From Clytia hemisphaerica (Eukaryota > Cnidaria > Hydrozoa > Leptothecata > Clytiidae): a stretch of DNA of 64,000 bases. The stretch covers positions 1,741,321 through 1,805,320 of the forward strand of contig CACVBU010000181.1 of the NCBI GenBank assembly GCA_902728285.1, in the 5' to 3' direction. Position 1 is the stretch's first letter. The number at the start of each line of letters is the position of its first letter. The notes under the pieces were generated by a model. The model had not been told where the DNA came from. It ran no database searches and saw nothing but the letters and a program-made list of their open reading frames with translations. Shown here piece after piece: positions 22,911 to 34,793 of the stretch. The translations under genes and the position numbers were made by a program.

Positions 22911-23724
22911 GCAAATTTTGCTAGTTTTTCAGCCGTGAAATCACCATCGAACCATATCGAAGCTTAAGTTATTTTTCGTCTGGGAAATCATTTTAAGCAA
23001 GGTAGAAACTTTTGCGAGGAAAAAATGGTTTTCATAATCAGGCTTTCCTATAAGGCAAAAGAAAAGAATGTCTGCTGCAAATCTTTTGAAATTTATGTGT
23101 ACGATATTCTTATAAGAAGCTTTATTTCAATGGCTATTTTTCTTTTTTGCCAATGATCTAATCTTAATCTCATATACTAGTAGCATGATACTTTGACCCC
23201 CTGCCATCCCATATATAATCCTTACCATTTATGAAGACATACTAATTCCTATCAAACAAATTCAACCTACGTAAGTTTTGATCATCATCTGCGTAACCTT
23301 TGCCAACATTCTTAAGTTTCCTTAATTTCAGACAATCTACCAGCAGATATCACTGACGAAGTTATGGCTATGCTATGAACGTACAACTCCAGACCCGCCA
23401 GTGATCTATTCTAAATTCTAAAAAGCCTTGCTCTCCGCTAATGCGATTTGTTGATATTTCCCTCGAATTAACAATTATGTAGTTATTAGAGTTCTTGGAG
23501 TTGGTCTGAAGGAGTGGGGGTTCTTAAAAAGCGGTATGAAAATACATCTCCAAATGTTTGGCGCTTGCTTCTCAATAGAAAAATCAAAACGAAAAATCAC
23601 GAGTGACAAGTCGCAGTTAAGGTCTTTTTCTAGCGTCTTCCTCGTTATGAGACTGTTCATCTAACGTTTCCAGACCATCTAAAAAGAACGACAAAAAACT
23701 ATTAAAAAGCTACAAAAAGAGCGA

Positions 23725-23752
23725 CAAACCCTAACCCTAACTAACCCTAGCT
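23725..23752. repeat. short telomere-like tract
   Basis: Three to four imperfect CCCTAA units (aaccctaaccctaa then ctaaccctag). Too short to be a telomere; an interstitial relic or chance. Confidence 0.4.
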
Positions 23753-24761
23753 ATCAAAGAACGACATATTTCGCCGTCTACAACCCCGACCGAAAGTGAC
23801 TGTACCACCCCTGTACCAGATTCATCCCTCTTTGTTTGTCACGGGAATTAACTACGTGTGGTTTTAAAGAACGCAAAATTACGCATGCGTATAAGTCTCT
23901 CTTTGAGTGAGCTGGAAACATTAGATAAACTAACTTATATAGTTAGTCGTGGTTTTGATTCTTTCTATGTATTAAAAACAAACAAATGAGACAGTTTGGG
24001 ACTTTGTTCTAGCCGTGGATCTTCAAATAAAGAGAAAAGTATATTTTATTCCCCCCAATATTGCCGTAGATTTTTTTCAAATAGAGGATTTAATTAAACG
24101 AAGCGAGTGAAAACTTTCACAATATCAGATTCTCAAGGGACTGAGAAAGTTGCTAAAAAGTTGTGAGGGTTTACGTGAAATTAAAAATCATTGTTTCCCC
24201 ATCATACTTTCTTTTCCCTTTTCTCGGGTTATTTTGGTCAAAGAAACCAGCTAAAGTCTTGTTTCAACGTTCGCCTAACGTTTAGGGGAAACTTTAGGAG
24301 TTGTTAGATGATTGTTATTTTGGCGTTTCATATCTGTTGTTCGAGGATAAAATAATACTTAATAATACGATTTATTTGGCATTTTTCTTCACTAAAACAT
24401 GTAGTGTCCATGATTCCTACCGATGACATATCGTGAGGTCCCACTGTGATAATACCCTATTATCGATTCAAATCGAATTGAATCGGTTGGACAGTTTTTC
24501 TTGACACTTCAAGTCAAACATAGTTAAAAGATATGCTTATAAAAAAACAGATTTACAATCCCCTATTTTAAGATGCTTTATCAATAATAAATGGGAGTTT
24601 ATTTGAAAATGACAAAGGTCAATCAATGCATGTGTCATGGTGTTAGTTAACATAGAACCTTCATTTGTTTTTTATCAAACACTCCAGTAGACTTACTGAA
24701 AAAGGACACACTTCAATCGAAGTCAGATGTTATAGGATAAATAACTAAATATTTTTCAAAG

Positions 24762-26162
24762 ATGGAGGTCATGAAGATCTCTTTGATTTTGATCTTTTTG
24801 GTGATCAATTCTTCTGGTGCTCAACAGAAACGAGCCCTCATGAAAGGTGTATTCTGGGAGGTGAAGCCGTATATTTTCACAAACGAGAAAGGTGAAATTG
24901 ATGGAATTATACCTAAAGTCTTTGCACGTGCTAATGCGTTTTGTAATCGAAACCCGAATGTCACTGTTATCGATTTCGTCAAAAGATTTGATTCGCGTCA
25001 ACAGTTTATCGATAGCATTGAAAGTGGATTTAAGTATGATGAAGGATACCTTAAAGGTATCAACGAAGGTGAAATGTTTCTGGTACCCGTCATGAATGAG
25101 TTCGAATCTGAATGGGAAAGTGCGAATCGAGTCCGATCTTTCTCCTTAATGAAAACCAATGAAATTGTGGTTATCGTTCCTAGAAAAATGATTGACTTAC
25201 CGAACAAGATTCTAAACGGTATTGCTAGTTGTAAGATTATTTTTGTTATCGTGATCCCCTTAGCCATTTTCTTCAGTATTGTTATCTGGTTCATTGAAAG
25301 GGTCTGGAACCAAGACATCGAACGTTCTTTTATCCTTGGTACCGGTACTACTTTCTGGTGGAGTGTTGTATCCATGACGACTGTCGGTTATGGTGACATC
25401 ACACCAAAATCGCCCGTCGGTCGTTTTATCGCATTATTCTGGTTAGTGGTCGGTATCATGTTGGGATGCGTCATGACGGCAACAATGACGGATGTCGTGT
25501 CGGGGATTGGGAATCTGTCGGTATATGGACAGTCAGTTGCCGTGTTGAGAGGGTCTTACGAGGAGAAAGTTGCTTCAAGAGATTACCAAGCTAACACAGT
25601 ACCTGCAGCTTCATACGAAGACGTCTTAAACTTGGTTCGTGAAGAGAAAGTGTTTGCTGCCATGATGAGTGCTGATATCGCTGCGTGGTACCAAACTGAG
25701 ATTCTCGGTAGCGATGGTAAGAATCCACCATTGCATATTGTCGATAAGCTACCGGCTCATTTGTACGTTCGATGTGCTATGAATAGCAATCCGAGTAAAG
25801 AGCTGATTGATGTGATCCGTTGCATGCATACTAACCGTGAAGAAATTTACGACTACACGCAAACCAAATATCAACGTTATTGCCACACGGAAACCATACA
25901 TATCGGTACCGTACGTGAAGTCTTCGAATCTAACGTCGCTATCCAATTCTTGTTCGGTTTAGTCACCTTCCTCATCGCGTTAGGATTGATTCATGACGTC
26001 ATCGTTTTCAAAATGACCAATCAGAATTGGAGAAGGGTTTTCCATCCTAAGCAAGTGTTGGATCGACTTTTGGGTAAACAGAATGGGATTGTGGGTAGTC
26101 GCACTAGCTCCAGTTCTGAGGCTGATGAAAATTACGGGCTTGTTGAAAAGGCAAGCTTTTAA
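24762..26162 (+). CDS. GLR5: iGluR-like receptor with K+ filter
   Basis: An intact single-exon gene of 466 residues. The signal peptide (about 1-19, ending near SSGA) is followed by lobe 1 with WEVKPYIFTNEKGEIDGIIP, the closest match to the family consensus. TM1 is near residues 160-182, the filter TTVGYGD is at 206-212 (25377-25397), and TM2 reads LVVGIMLGCVMTATMTDVVS. Lobe 2 has MMSADIAAWYQ and YCHTETIHIG, TM3 is near 393-415, and there is a Ser-rich tail. It is on the plus strand, unlike its neighbours GLR4 and GLR6. The ATG at 24762 fits the signal peptide; another ATG three codons later would also serve. A MITE begins 11 bases after the stop, so 3' processing signals may lie inside that element. 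Confidence 0.9.
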   Translation: MEVMKISLILIFLVINSSGAQQKRALMKGVFWEVKPYIFTNEKGEIDGIIPKVFARANAFCNRNPNVTVIDFVKRFDSRQQFIDSIESGFKYDEGYLKGINEGEMFLVPVMNEFESEWESANRVRSFSLMKTNEIVVIVPRKMIDLPNKILNGIASCKIIFVIVIPLAIFFSIVIWFIERVWNQDIERSFILGTGTTFWWSVVSMTTVGYGDITPKSPVGRFIALFWLVVGIMLGCVMTATMTDVVSGIGNLSVYGQSVAVLRGSYEEKVASRDYQANTVPAASYEDVLNLVREEKVFAAMMSADIAAWYQTEILGSDGKNPPLHIVDKLPAHLYVRCAMNSNPSKELIDVIRCMHTNREEIYDYTQTKYQRYCHTETIHIGTVREVFESNVAIQFLFGLVTFLIALGLIHDVIVFKMTNQNWRRVFHPKQVLDRLLGKQNGIVGSRTSSSSEADENYGLVEKASF

Positions 26163-26173
26163 AGGACGAACAT

Positions 26174-26436
26174 TGGGCTCTTCCAGAAAAATTTGATTAT
26201 GGGGGGGGGACGGAGGATATAACGTTTTTGGAAATTTATTCCCCGGACATAGTGAGTTATGACCCCCCGGACAACAGATCTTACCCCCCGGGCATACACA
26301 ATTACCCCTAAACAGAGCAAATTTGCCCCAAAAACAAGGCAAATTTTGCAGATTTTTCACTACCGCCAGACAAAATATTCAATATATCCTCCTCCCCCAT
26401 GTACAAAAATTTTCTGGAAGAGCGGGGAAGAGCCCA
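26174..26436. mobile_element. MITE with TGGGCTCTTCCAG ends, abutting the GLR5 stop
   Basis: Left end tgggctcttccagaaaaatt and right end aattttctggaagagc...gagccca are inverted repeats. The inside has G and C runs. It resembles the element at 54168-54464 (TGGGCCATTCCAG ends). Confidence 0.7.
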
Positions 26437-27507
26437 TTTCCGATAATGGTGTTTAAAGTAAATCGAAAGTTTTAATGTAGGTTTTCATATAAGACTATCA
26501 AAGAGGACAATGCTAAAAGTATGAAAACTTATAGAGCGTGAAAACATATACAGATCACGGCATTCAAATTAAAAGATACGTACATTATAATATAAAACAT
26601 GACAACTTGGCTGACCGTAGGAACCTGAAGAAATATTTTATTATCATATAAATGTTTTGTCCTTCAATTTATTTTCTTGAAATTATATTTGCAATTAAGA
26701 TTATTTATTTTGTAATATTTAAAAAAAAAAGATTTTCATGCTAGAATCAAAAGTGAGAAGATTTTAAGTCGAGAAAGGAATTCTGGAGCAAATTCTACTC
26801 TTTATTTAATTTTAAAACTATGATCCACTCAAAAAAAATATACAAGACATTTATTTACTTGAACTTTAGGGGAATTTTTCTAGACGTATTGACAGTTTTT
26901 ATATTACAATGATGAATTAAATTATAAATGAATTTTTTCTTTAAAATAATTTTACTAAACAATAATAATAATAATGATTTGTCAAGAATTTAAATGATTT
27001 CTATTTTAAACATATATGTTCAAATGTCTGTGCTTTTATCTCATATTTCTATCAGTCAGATCAAAACAGCCGAAATATTATCTCCAGCCGAATTGTCCGG
27101 AAGTGTCCAACATCGTCTGAAATTATCACTAACTGATAAACGAATTCTATCGCTTTATTAAAGTAAAAGAGTATGGAAACTATGACCATGGTTTGTTTTA
27201 ATTAAACCACTTTGAAAAGCCGGCCCATTCTTGAATCCTCAGTAGTATAAGATTCTTTTGAAGTCAATACTTGAAAAATGGAAATTCTTGAAATTTTCGC
27301 GTTTGGTTTGCTTACTCATCAATTTTAGATTACTACATGTTTTTTCACATTGAATTGACAAGGCTGTGAAATAGTATTGGTTAGAAAGAAGGAAAGACAA
27401 ACAATTTTTTGTTCATTCAGCACGAAATTGAACCCTGATATAAAACATGTGCCTAATATGAAACGGGCACACCTGGAAAACTAAAACCTTTAACTCTGTA
27501 GTCATGT
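26437..27507. other. AT-rich spacer between convergent GLR5 and GLR6
   Basis: The 3' flanks of two convergent genes. It is strongly AT-rich with several AATAAT and AATATTTA words. No gene or repeat could be supported. Confidence 0.5.
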
Positions 27508-28938
27508 CTAACTCGCTGGGATGTTTCCACTCATCTCCCATCTCAGTTTATTAAATTCGTGTCTTATAAAAGTATTCAAATCAAAGTTAGCAGCCATTTG
27601 CTTTTTCTCACGCTTTCTCTCGTATTTCCAAAACTTAAAATTACCTTTAGCCAAGTCATATCCAACTCCTAGAAGAAACAAACTGATAGCTACTCCAACA
27701 AGCCCTTGAAAATAAGGAGTACTAAATTGCTCTTTTGAGGGAACGAAATACACCGTCTCGAACTTTAAATGCCGCTCGTATTGTGTAAATTGTCTGATAG
27801 CATTCCCGTAATGATTTATGCAATTGAATATATGGTTATTTCCGTTGCCCTCTATAGCGGAACGGCCCAAGAAAAACCGGATAACACTATTGACCGGTAG
27901 CCATTTAACGATAGCTAACGGTGATTCATCCCCAGTCTCCCCTCGAATCATTTCTTGATTCCACGCTGCAACTTCGTACAAAACCAAACCCGCGAAAACA
28001 TCGCCACGTCGCACGGCATCATAAACATTGTCGTAACTCTCAAAAGTCACTGTATCCGATTCGTACGTTTCAACTGCTGCGACGTGCTCCGGCGAATCTT
28101 TCAACACGGCCACTCTTTGTCCGGTAATATCATAATTCTCATCACCCATAACGATGGAAATGACCGAAGCTGTTAAAATACTGGTCGATAATAACGCAAT
28201 ATACATCCAGCATACCGCCCACATCCGCCCAGTGCGGGTGCTCGGGAAACAATCCCCATATCCTACGGTTGTCATGGTAATAATAGACCACCAAAAACTG
28301 TTAATAATGCTTTGCGTGAATTCGGACAGATTCATATTTGGACAATGTAAACGTTCGATAATCCAATAAATGATTGCTGAACATATGACAACTATAACGG
28401 TCAAAAATACAAGGCCTTGACAACGATGGAGACCGTTCAAAAGCTTTGAGAATAACTTGATTCTTGATCTTGGTAAAATGACAACCATTCCTTTACTTGA
28501 TATCCTCATGACCACAGGATTAACACCATGCCTATCCATATCTGCTTTATCCAGGTTCTTCATAGTCAAGATGGGACCCCATGTCGATCTTTCATATACC
28601 AGGTTCTGTAAAATACCACCTCTATTTCCATATTTTGCAGAACGGTTTTTAAACAGATCGAGGAGGTCAGATTCTGATTTAGCTCTTATTGTGTAGTTTA
28701 TGAAAGCAATATTTTTATTGTTATATCGATTTTCATAACAGAATTTTGAGATTCGCTTGAACATATCAGGAAACATACCAGCCTTTTCACCATTTGAATC
28801 AGTGAAGAAGTAAGGTGCTACTTCCCAGTAAATTCCTTGGTAAAAGTACTTGGATGGGTTTTGATGTCCGTTGATTGGTGTAGGAACGTTACAAAGTAGT
28901 AAACATGATACAAGTATTGCCAACAAAGTGTATGCCAT
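27508..28938 (-). CDS. GLR6: divergent iGluR-like receptor with K+ filter
   Basis: An intact single-exon gene of 476 residues. The signal peptide is about 1-24 (ending near INGH). Lobe 1 has WEVAPYFFTDSNGEKAGMFP in place of the usual KPFIF..DGIIP, and TM1 is near 178-200. The filter TTVGYGD is at residues 223-229 (28252-28272), followed by CFPSTRTG. TM2 differs from the main group (SILTASVISIVMG in place of CVMTATMTDVVSG). Lobe 2 has LVLYEVAAWNQ, with Tyr at the iGluR acidic position and Glu one residue later. TM3 (LVGVAISLFLLGVGYDL) is near 419-437 and the tail is basic. With GLR7 it forms the more divergent pair of the cluster. Confidence 0.87.
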   Translation of the reverse strand: MAYTLLAILVSCLLLCNVPTPINGHQNPSKYFYQGIYWEVAPYFFTDSNGEKAGMFPDMFKRISKFCYENRYNNKNIAFINYTIRAKSESDLLDLFKNRSAKYGNRGGILQNLVYERSTWGPILTMKNLDKADMDRHGVNPVVMRISSKGMVVILPRSRIKLFSKLLNGLHRCQGLVFLTVIVVICSAIIYWIIERLHCPNMNLSEFTQSIINSFWWSIITMTTVGYGDCFPSTRTGRMWAVCWMYIALLSTSILTASVISIVMGDENYDITGQRVAVLKDSPEHVAAVETYESDTVTFESYDNVYDAVRRGDVFAGLVLYEVAAWNQEMIRGETGDESPLAIVKWLPVNSVIRFFLGRSAIEGNGNNHIFNCINHYGNAIRQFTQYERHLKFETVYFVPSKEQFSTPYFQGLVGVAISLFLLGVGYDLAKGNFKFWKYERKREKKQMAANFDLNTFIRHEFNKLRWEMSGNIPAS

Positions 28939-29893
28939 AATGTGTTTTTAAATGTCTTCTTGTTTGTTTTTTTTTCTCTAAAAAAATGAAATAATTAACG
29001 AAAGTTTAATTGGAAGTACTGCTTTTTGGCTTTGACTACTGGACAGAAAATGGTTTCATGATGCATAAAACCAAATATCTTCTAACTTTGAATAGAAAGG
29101 GACGAAAAACATAAAGAAGCAAGAGCCAGAAAATTATTTCGTTCTCTGAAGTAAAATGAATACTATTTACAATAAATATCATATTCTGTGCTGTGGTGTA
29201 CTGTGCTTCGACTTGTTCCTTAAACTTTGTTCCCCAACTCTTACTTGAAGGCTTCAGCAATGCCTAATACTCAGGGTTCTTATATAAGCCTGGCGAGCGA
29301 CGAATTTTGCTGGTCAAAAACACGAAGAAATAACAATTTGCCAGTCTAAAAATTTGGTTCGCTGCATCAAGTACATATTCACGCTAATCAATACACTAGG
29401 CTTGCTAAGAATTCATTGGCCTAGAATCTAGAACTCGCCAGGGTTAATTTTTCATTCGCCATCCTATCAAAAACAAAGCAAAACCCCTGAATATGATTTA
29501 ATATTTCATGTCATACGTAATTCGTGCATCCGTCTTATCCTCTCTTGTTTATGCGAGACCCTGCCGATGCACCAGACTTACAGAAGCACCGGACGCGAAT
29601 GTCCAGTGTTGAATGAGAAAATTTTTTTACCACAGGATGATCCAAACACCGGACGTAATTAGTATGTATGCCCGGTGTTGAAGCTTTCCATTTCCGCTCG
29701 GGACGCAAAATCCTGTTGTCAAGAATTCTGATAATATAACACCGGTCAAACACAAGACAGTTGTGTCCAGCATAATCTGATAGTACAAATGGTTGGGGAA
29801 ACATCCTCCAATTTGCCCGATGGTGGTAGAAGAATCTCTCGAAACGTAACCAAACGTAAATTTCGTGGTCTAAGTCACACTAAATTTCCAATA
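28939..29893. other. spacer between GLR6 and GLR7
   Basis: No gene found. The part at 29530-29780 is less AT-rich and has words such as 'caccggacg' and 'cccggtgttg' in inverted arrangement, which suggests an old repeat, but I could not set its limits. Confidence 0.4.
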
Positions 29894-29985
29894 CGCCCAG
29901 CTGACACACAACGTTGTTTCAACGTTAATCTAACGTTATATCAACGTTGTGAAACGTTGAAACGATGTTGTGTGCTAGCGGGGCG
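29894..29985. mobile_element. 92-bp hairpin MITE built of AACGTTG words
   Basis: Ends cgcccagctgacacacaacg and cgatgttgtgtgctagcggggcg are imperfect inverted repeats. The inside has five AACGTT words. It lies three bases from the end of the GLR7 coding region. Confidence 0.7.
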
Positions 29986-29988
29986 TTA

Positions 29989-31386
29989 TCATGTCTTATT
30001 GTTACCAGCTTTGATGTCCGACGTTTGTTGATTCTGCAATTGCAATTTCAACTTGATCAACTCTGTCCGAACAACCTCTCGTGTCGCGCGTTCAGACATC
30101 CGAAATTTCAGTGTACGCAATCCTAACTTAGACCAACGCACGACAAAAATTTCTACCAGAAACGCTATTAAGATCAACGAAAACATAACACATAGCAAAA
30201 CTTGCGTTTTAAGATCGTTTAAAACTAACTCTTTGATGTTGGGATGTGCCACCGTTATAATTCTCGGGAATCGTTGTGCTTTCAAGATAGGGTAACGCTC
30301 CATTTCGATTGGATAAGCACTGATACATTGTAATGTGGTGGTTATTGGATGCCATCTATTAGCCTGATAATGCAAGAAATGATATCTCTGTGAAGCTTCA
30401 ATAGTTGATATCACGCGTAGATTCTTATTGTATTCTTTCGAATTGAAATGACTCTGATGTCCAGCCGCAATATCGGAGCTAACTAGCGCTGCATATGCTT
30501 TACCCACTCTCACATTATTGAACACTTCTTCAAAGGAGGTTGCACTTACAATTACGCCTTGTAAATCCTCTCTGGCGATTCTCTCGGTTAACGTGTTTTT
30601 TAGAACAGATATTCGTTTCCCAGTTACATCGCTACTATTAGAAACGGAATCGGTTATGAGGGCGGTTATCAAGGCGGATAACGTCAGACCTATCATAATC
30701 CACATGACAACCATGCAACGCCCTGAAAACGTGACTGGGTGAATATCTCCATATCCAACGGTCGTCAAGGTAACAAAACTACACCAAATCCCCAGACCAG
30801 AACCATGTAAAAACGTTTTAGGGAACTTATTGTTGCTATGGTGTTCTAGTAACCATAACAACATACCCATAATGCTAGTGCATACAATTGAGAAATTTAT
30901 TCCATTTGCGGCTTGGATAACAGCGTCAATGATTTTTTGAAAAACAGCAATATTTTCTTGGTTGACAATGATGGCGAGACTTGTAGTTGTGTACAGATTT
31001 GAAGCAACCAAGCCTCTACGCTGAAACATGTTTTCCTCCTCAGGGGTGCCTGATAATATATAAGGGGCCCAAAATACACTTTCCTGTGAGACGCCTTCCG
31101 GTAAAATTTCATCGTTCGATTTGTCAGAGTAAAGCAAAGACATAAAATCAGACATATTATTGGCTATTTTGTGGAATCGTGAAATTTGTTGATTTGGTCC
31201 TAAATGTTTGTTACAATAATATTCAGCTTGAGAAAACACCTCTGGCAAATAACCTTCTTTTGCATTGCGAATCATCGGTGCTAAGTTTGAGTATAAAATG
31301 TTAACTGTTGCCTCTTTCTCACCACAACGACAAACATTAATCAACAAAGACTGTAAAATACTCAATAAGATCACAATAAACTCCAT
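29989..31386 (-). CDS. GLR7: most divergent receptor of the cluster, K+ filter kept
   Basis: An intact single-exon gene of 465 residues. A signal peptide (about 1-21) is followed by a short lobe 1 in which the VKPFIF motif is degenerate (YSNLAPMIRNAKEGYLPEVF). TM1 is near 160-182 and the filter TTVGYGD at residues 208-214 (30745-30765) is within TLTTVGYGDIHP. TM2 reads GLTLSALITALITDSVS. Lobe 2 has LVSSDIAAGHQ, where the usual Trp-Tyr is Gly-His, and HTETL is absent. TM3 (VLLCVMFSLILIAFLVEIF) is near 403-421, then a long basic helix-forming tail rich in Arg, Glu and Lys. The filter is unchanged despite divergence elsewhere, which argues for a working pore. Confidence 0.87.
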   Translation of the reverse strand: MEFIVILLSILQSLLINVCRCGEKEATVNILYSNLAPMIRNAKEGYLPEVFSQAEYYCNKHLGPNQQISRFHKIANNMSDFMSLLYSDKSNDEILPEGVSQESVFWAPYILSGTPEEENMFQRRGLVASNLYTTTSLAIIVNQENIAVFQKIIDAVIQAANGINFSIVCTSIMGMLLWLLEHHSNNKFPKTFLHGSGLGIWCSFVTLTTVGYGDIHPVTFSGRCMVVMWIMIGLTLSALITALITDSVSNSSDVTGKRISVLKNTLTERIAREDLQGVIVSATSFEEVFNNVRVGKAYAALVSSDIAAGHQSHFNSKEYNKNLRVISTIEASQRYHFLHYQANRWHPITTTLQCISAYPIEMERYPILKAQRFPRIITVAHPNIKELVLNDLKTQVLLCVMFSLILIAFLVEIFVVRWSKLGLRTLKFRMSERATREVVRTELIKLKLQLQNQQTSDIKAGNNKT

Positions 31387-32200
31387 TGTGTCAATATTTC
31401 TTTTTTAGTGATTTTTTTTCACTTTGTTTTTGGTGTTGGAATTGGCGGATTTAAGACAATATAGCAAGTACGTCGGAAACATGCGAAGGAGTACAACGCT
31501 CGTTAATTGACAATGAAATTACACAATTACAAATCTCTTCCCTTGATAAGTTCGACAGGGTCTAAAACCGCCTATGACCTGTTAGTTTAGTTCTCTTTGA
31601 ATGAAAGAAATATTACGTTTTATTCAATGACCGTTATTTTCAAACACTTCTACCAAATGTATCCAGACTTGATGATGAGGCGTTACTGAAGTCTTTAACT
31701 CCTCCTTATCTTTATCGAGAATTATATTTAGACAAATTGATAATTTCTCCTAAAATCAAATCAAATAAATCTTTGATATGATTTTTCTATATTCTACCGC
31801 TGATTTTAATTTCTCGTATGAGTAATTGAAAAATATTATTTTTTCAAGATTAAAACCCTTAAGGTCCCTACCGCCCAAGTAATTAAAAATCTATTTCTGG
31901 ATGATATTTTTTAATTATAGAAGTGAACGTACAAAAATAACTCATTTTTTCTTTTTAATTTCATATGCGGGATATTAATTGATAATTAGAAAATCTTTCA
32001 GTTCGGAATAAATGATATTGGATAATAGTTTGATTAGGAATAAAATATAAAATACACCTGCAAAGTTTTCCGAAATATGCTTTCAATCTTGATAAACGCA
32101 GGTCGAGTTTGTTTTTTCTCCTATCGGAAACACCAAAAAACATCGTGATACGCCCTCCCTTCAGCTCATTTTTCGATCTGTTCATTTTAAGTCAGCTTAA
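31387..32200. other. GLR7 5' flank and spacer
   Basis: AT-rich, with no gene or repeat supported. Confidence 0.5.
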
Positions 32201-32882
32201 CTAAAGTCTATTCACGATAAGTGTGCACTCTTTTTTCATTTACCTATAACTGTTGAAGGAATTCTTCAATCTTTATAAATTTGGTATCATTGGAAAGATA
32301 TTAGTGAGTGTTACAATTTGAAATAAAAAATCTTTAAACAAATTCTAAAAATGAAGATGAAAATGAAGAAGAAAAAAATGAAGATCTTGTAGAAAGGTGC
32401 TATAGCTATCATTTTCACTGAAGTGAATCCTTGATTATCGAACATCATCACTGTGAAAAAATTTCTCAAAAATAATCATTCAGTCAAAAGATATCAAGCA
32501 AAGTTATAAGCTGATTGACGTCTAAAAACGCTGTTTTCTGCTGTTTTCTGCTGTTTTTTGGGGTCAATCACTTATTAGCTTTGTATCATAACTTTATATT
32601 GAATAAATATTTTAGTGAAATTTCTTCACAGTGATGATCTCCTAAGATCAAAGAATCTCTCCAGTGAAAATGAAAGTTATAGCACTTCTCTACAAGATCT
32701 TCATTTTTTTCTTCTTCATTTTCATCTTCGTTTTTAGGATTTTTTTAAAGACTTTTTTATTTCAAATTGTTCCACTTACTAATATCTTTCCAATGATACC
32801 AAACTTATAAAGATTGAAGAATTCCTTCAAAAGTTATAGGTAAAAGAAAAAAGAGTGCACACTTATCGTGAACAGACTTTAG
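32201..32882. repeat. 682-bp foldback palindrome
   Basis: The left end ctaaagtctattcacgataa is matched by the inverted right end ttatcgtgaacagactttag. Matching continues through the arms (gtgcactctttttt, aagattgaagaattcctt, aatgaagatgaaaatgaag, atcatcactgtgaa) to a centre near 32540, where 'ctgttttctg' is repeated. The arms are about 310 bases with scattered differences. It looks like a foldback-type non-autonomous transposon. No ORF. Confidence 0.85.
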
Positions 32883-34793
32883 TAAGTATGGCGTTCTTTT
32901 TTTGGGCAAAATGCGTCTGATATTGTTCACACTGTGAAAATCATACCAAATACTAGCTAAAGCTGCATCTAAAATGAATTTTATTTTAAATTTAAATGAT
33001 TTAAATGATTAGCGACTTTAACTGGAACAAATGAAGAATTTTTTTGCCAAAATGTGAAAATGCAGTGAATGGGTAACAATTTCACTGATTTCTCACCTAC
33101 GGGCTAAGGGTGATTAAATAAATCAATGCACTTTCTACATAGCTGTCTGTATAATAGCACAGAACCCCATTGACATAGTTCTCTTTGTAATATGTTTCTA
33201 CCCCTAGCAAGACGATGATCATTGGCACCAAAGATTTATCATACACTGGATAAACGACTCATAAAACGATGGAGAGCGATCATTGTATTTCCTTTGTTTC
33301 AGAAAACAATTGATGTTCTAGCTTTGTCCGCAAAGGACAACTGTCATGGCGGCTCGAAGATGTCTGATTTTTAAAATATTTATCAGTCTTATTTTTAAAA
33401 AGTTCTTTAGCTCTTTCTTTTCGTACATTTGCAGAAAAAAAAGTTTCAAAGTAAGGCTAGCATTCCAAGCCGGATACATTTGTGAAATATAATGTGAGAA
33501 AAACATCATTAGACAAGAAATTCAGACAAAATGCTTATAGTGACACAAAATTTTCAATTGAAAATATCTTTCCAAGACTTTCCCCAGAAGAGCTGAAATT
33601 AACATACATAAGACTTGAGTGTCTTGGCTCCACTGTGATGTGAAAATCCTTTGGAGGCACGTGGTGGCAAGGTGGTTTTTTTGAGGTTGAAGTTTGAAAA
33701 TTTCCGGTGTCAACATTAAATTTCTTATACACAACACGTCTTTTGCATCTTTCTCACAGCTTGAAACGTCATAACGACTTATAATTAGCAATTAAGTGGA
33801 AGAATCTAACTCTCACAGGAAAATTTTAAGTCTCTTTTGGGAATTGGATGAGTGATTTTCGATAAGAAATGCAATAAAAATGCTTCGGAAAACCATTTAA
33901 TGAGGGAAGGAGAGTGAACAATAATATCATTACTGCGGACATAGCTAGTACACGAGAAATCGGCAAAAATCTGTTACTTGTATATCCAGTGTATAATAAA
34001 TCCTTGTTGGCACTATTCAATTTTTCGGTATATCAATACCGTCTAATTTGAGAAAACGCCCTCAAAAAACATTTAATAAACGCCCTGGGCGTTTTCTAAG
34101 TGATGTGATATTCGTGAAAGGCCCTTAAGCAAGCACTTCAGAATTTTTATATATTTTCTTTGAAAAATATTACCAAAAGATTTGAAATAATATATACTGT
34201 ACATTTGTCCTGTTAGTGAAATAAATACCTAACATTATACATGTCACTTTTTCTATATCATCGGATATCCACTATGTCTTCCGAAAACCAAAGTTGCTAT
34301 TATAAACCTTAACTTCAACATACGGGTATGACGTAACTTCAAAATGTCTTGCGAAATGTTGTTCTAATGCATAATTCCAAGGTAAAATTTGTGGTCAATT
34401 CTTCCAAAAGAACTTTTTATGTCTTAATGATATTTTCTGATTAGTTTGTCTTTGCATTATTGTAATTTATCGTTCCGATATGCAAAATTTTCAACTGCAA
34501 GTTCATTCGTTTATTCGTGAGCGAATAGCTATAACCATACACGAGCCATTACTTTGGCTCATTCAATTTAAAACGCGAGATGGTTTTACCATCAATCACT
34601 AATCGGTATAAATTGTCCTTCCTACAACGCCTAGTCTGTACCAAACTCTTCTTCGCTGACTGAAAAGATAATGCGAAGTTCCTGCTTAACCGAAACAGAC
34701 CGACACATGGCAAGTTTTTTCAAAATTTTCAAAAAACGCCCGTGGGCGGGGTGGCACAGGCTATACTCCGCCTTATAGATGGTTATTTCCATT
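32883..34793. other. spacer 3' of GLR8
   Basis: No gene supported. Several short frames (33318-34020) have no recognisable domain and no codon signal. 'aaacgccctgggcgttttc' near 34072-34096 is a tiny palindrome. Confidence 0.5.

Larger units (their letters stand above)
21351..24761. other. intergenic region upstream of GLR5
   Basis: No gene found. It contains two oppositely oriented members of one MITE family (22228-22480, 22674-22910) and a short telomere-like tract at 23725-23752. A TATAAAA word lies at about 24539, some 220 bases before the GLR5 ATG. Confidence 0.5.

Noticed and set aside
23725..23752. Telomere or chromosome end
   Set aside because: Only three to four imperfect CCCTAA units within continuous unique sequence.
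33318..34020. Cluster of four short minus-strand frames 3' of GLR8
   Set aside because: Overlapping frames in two phases, no domain, no start context and no likely splice pattern.
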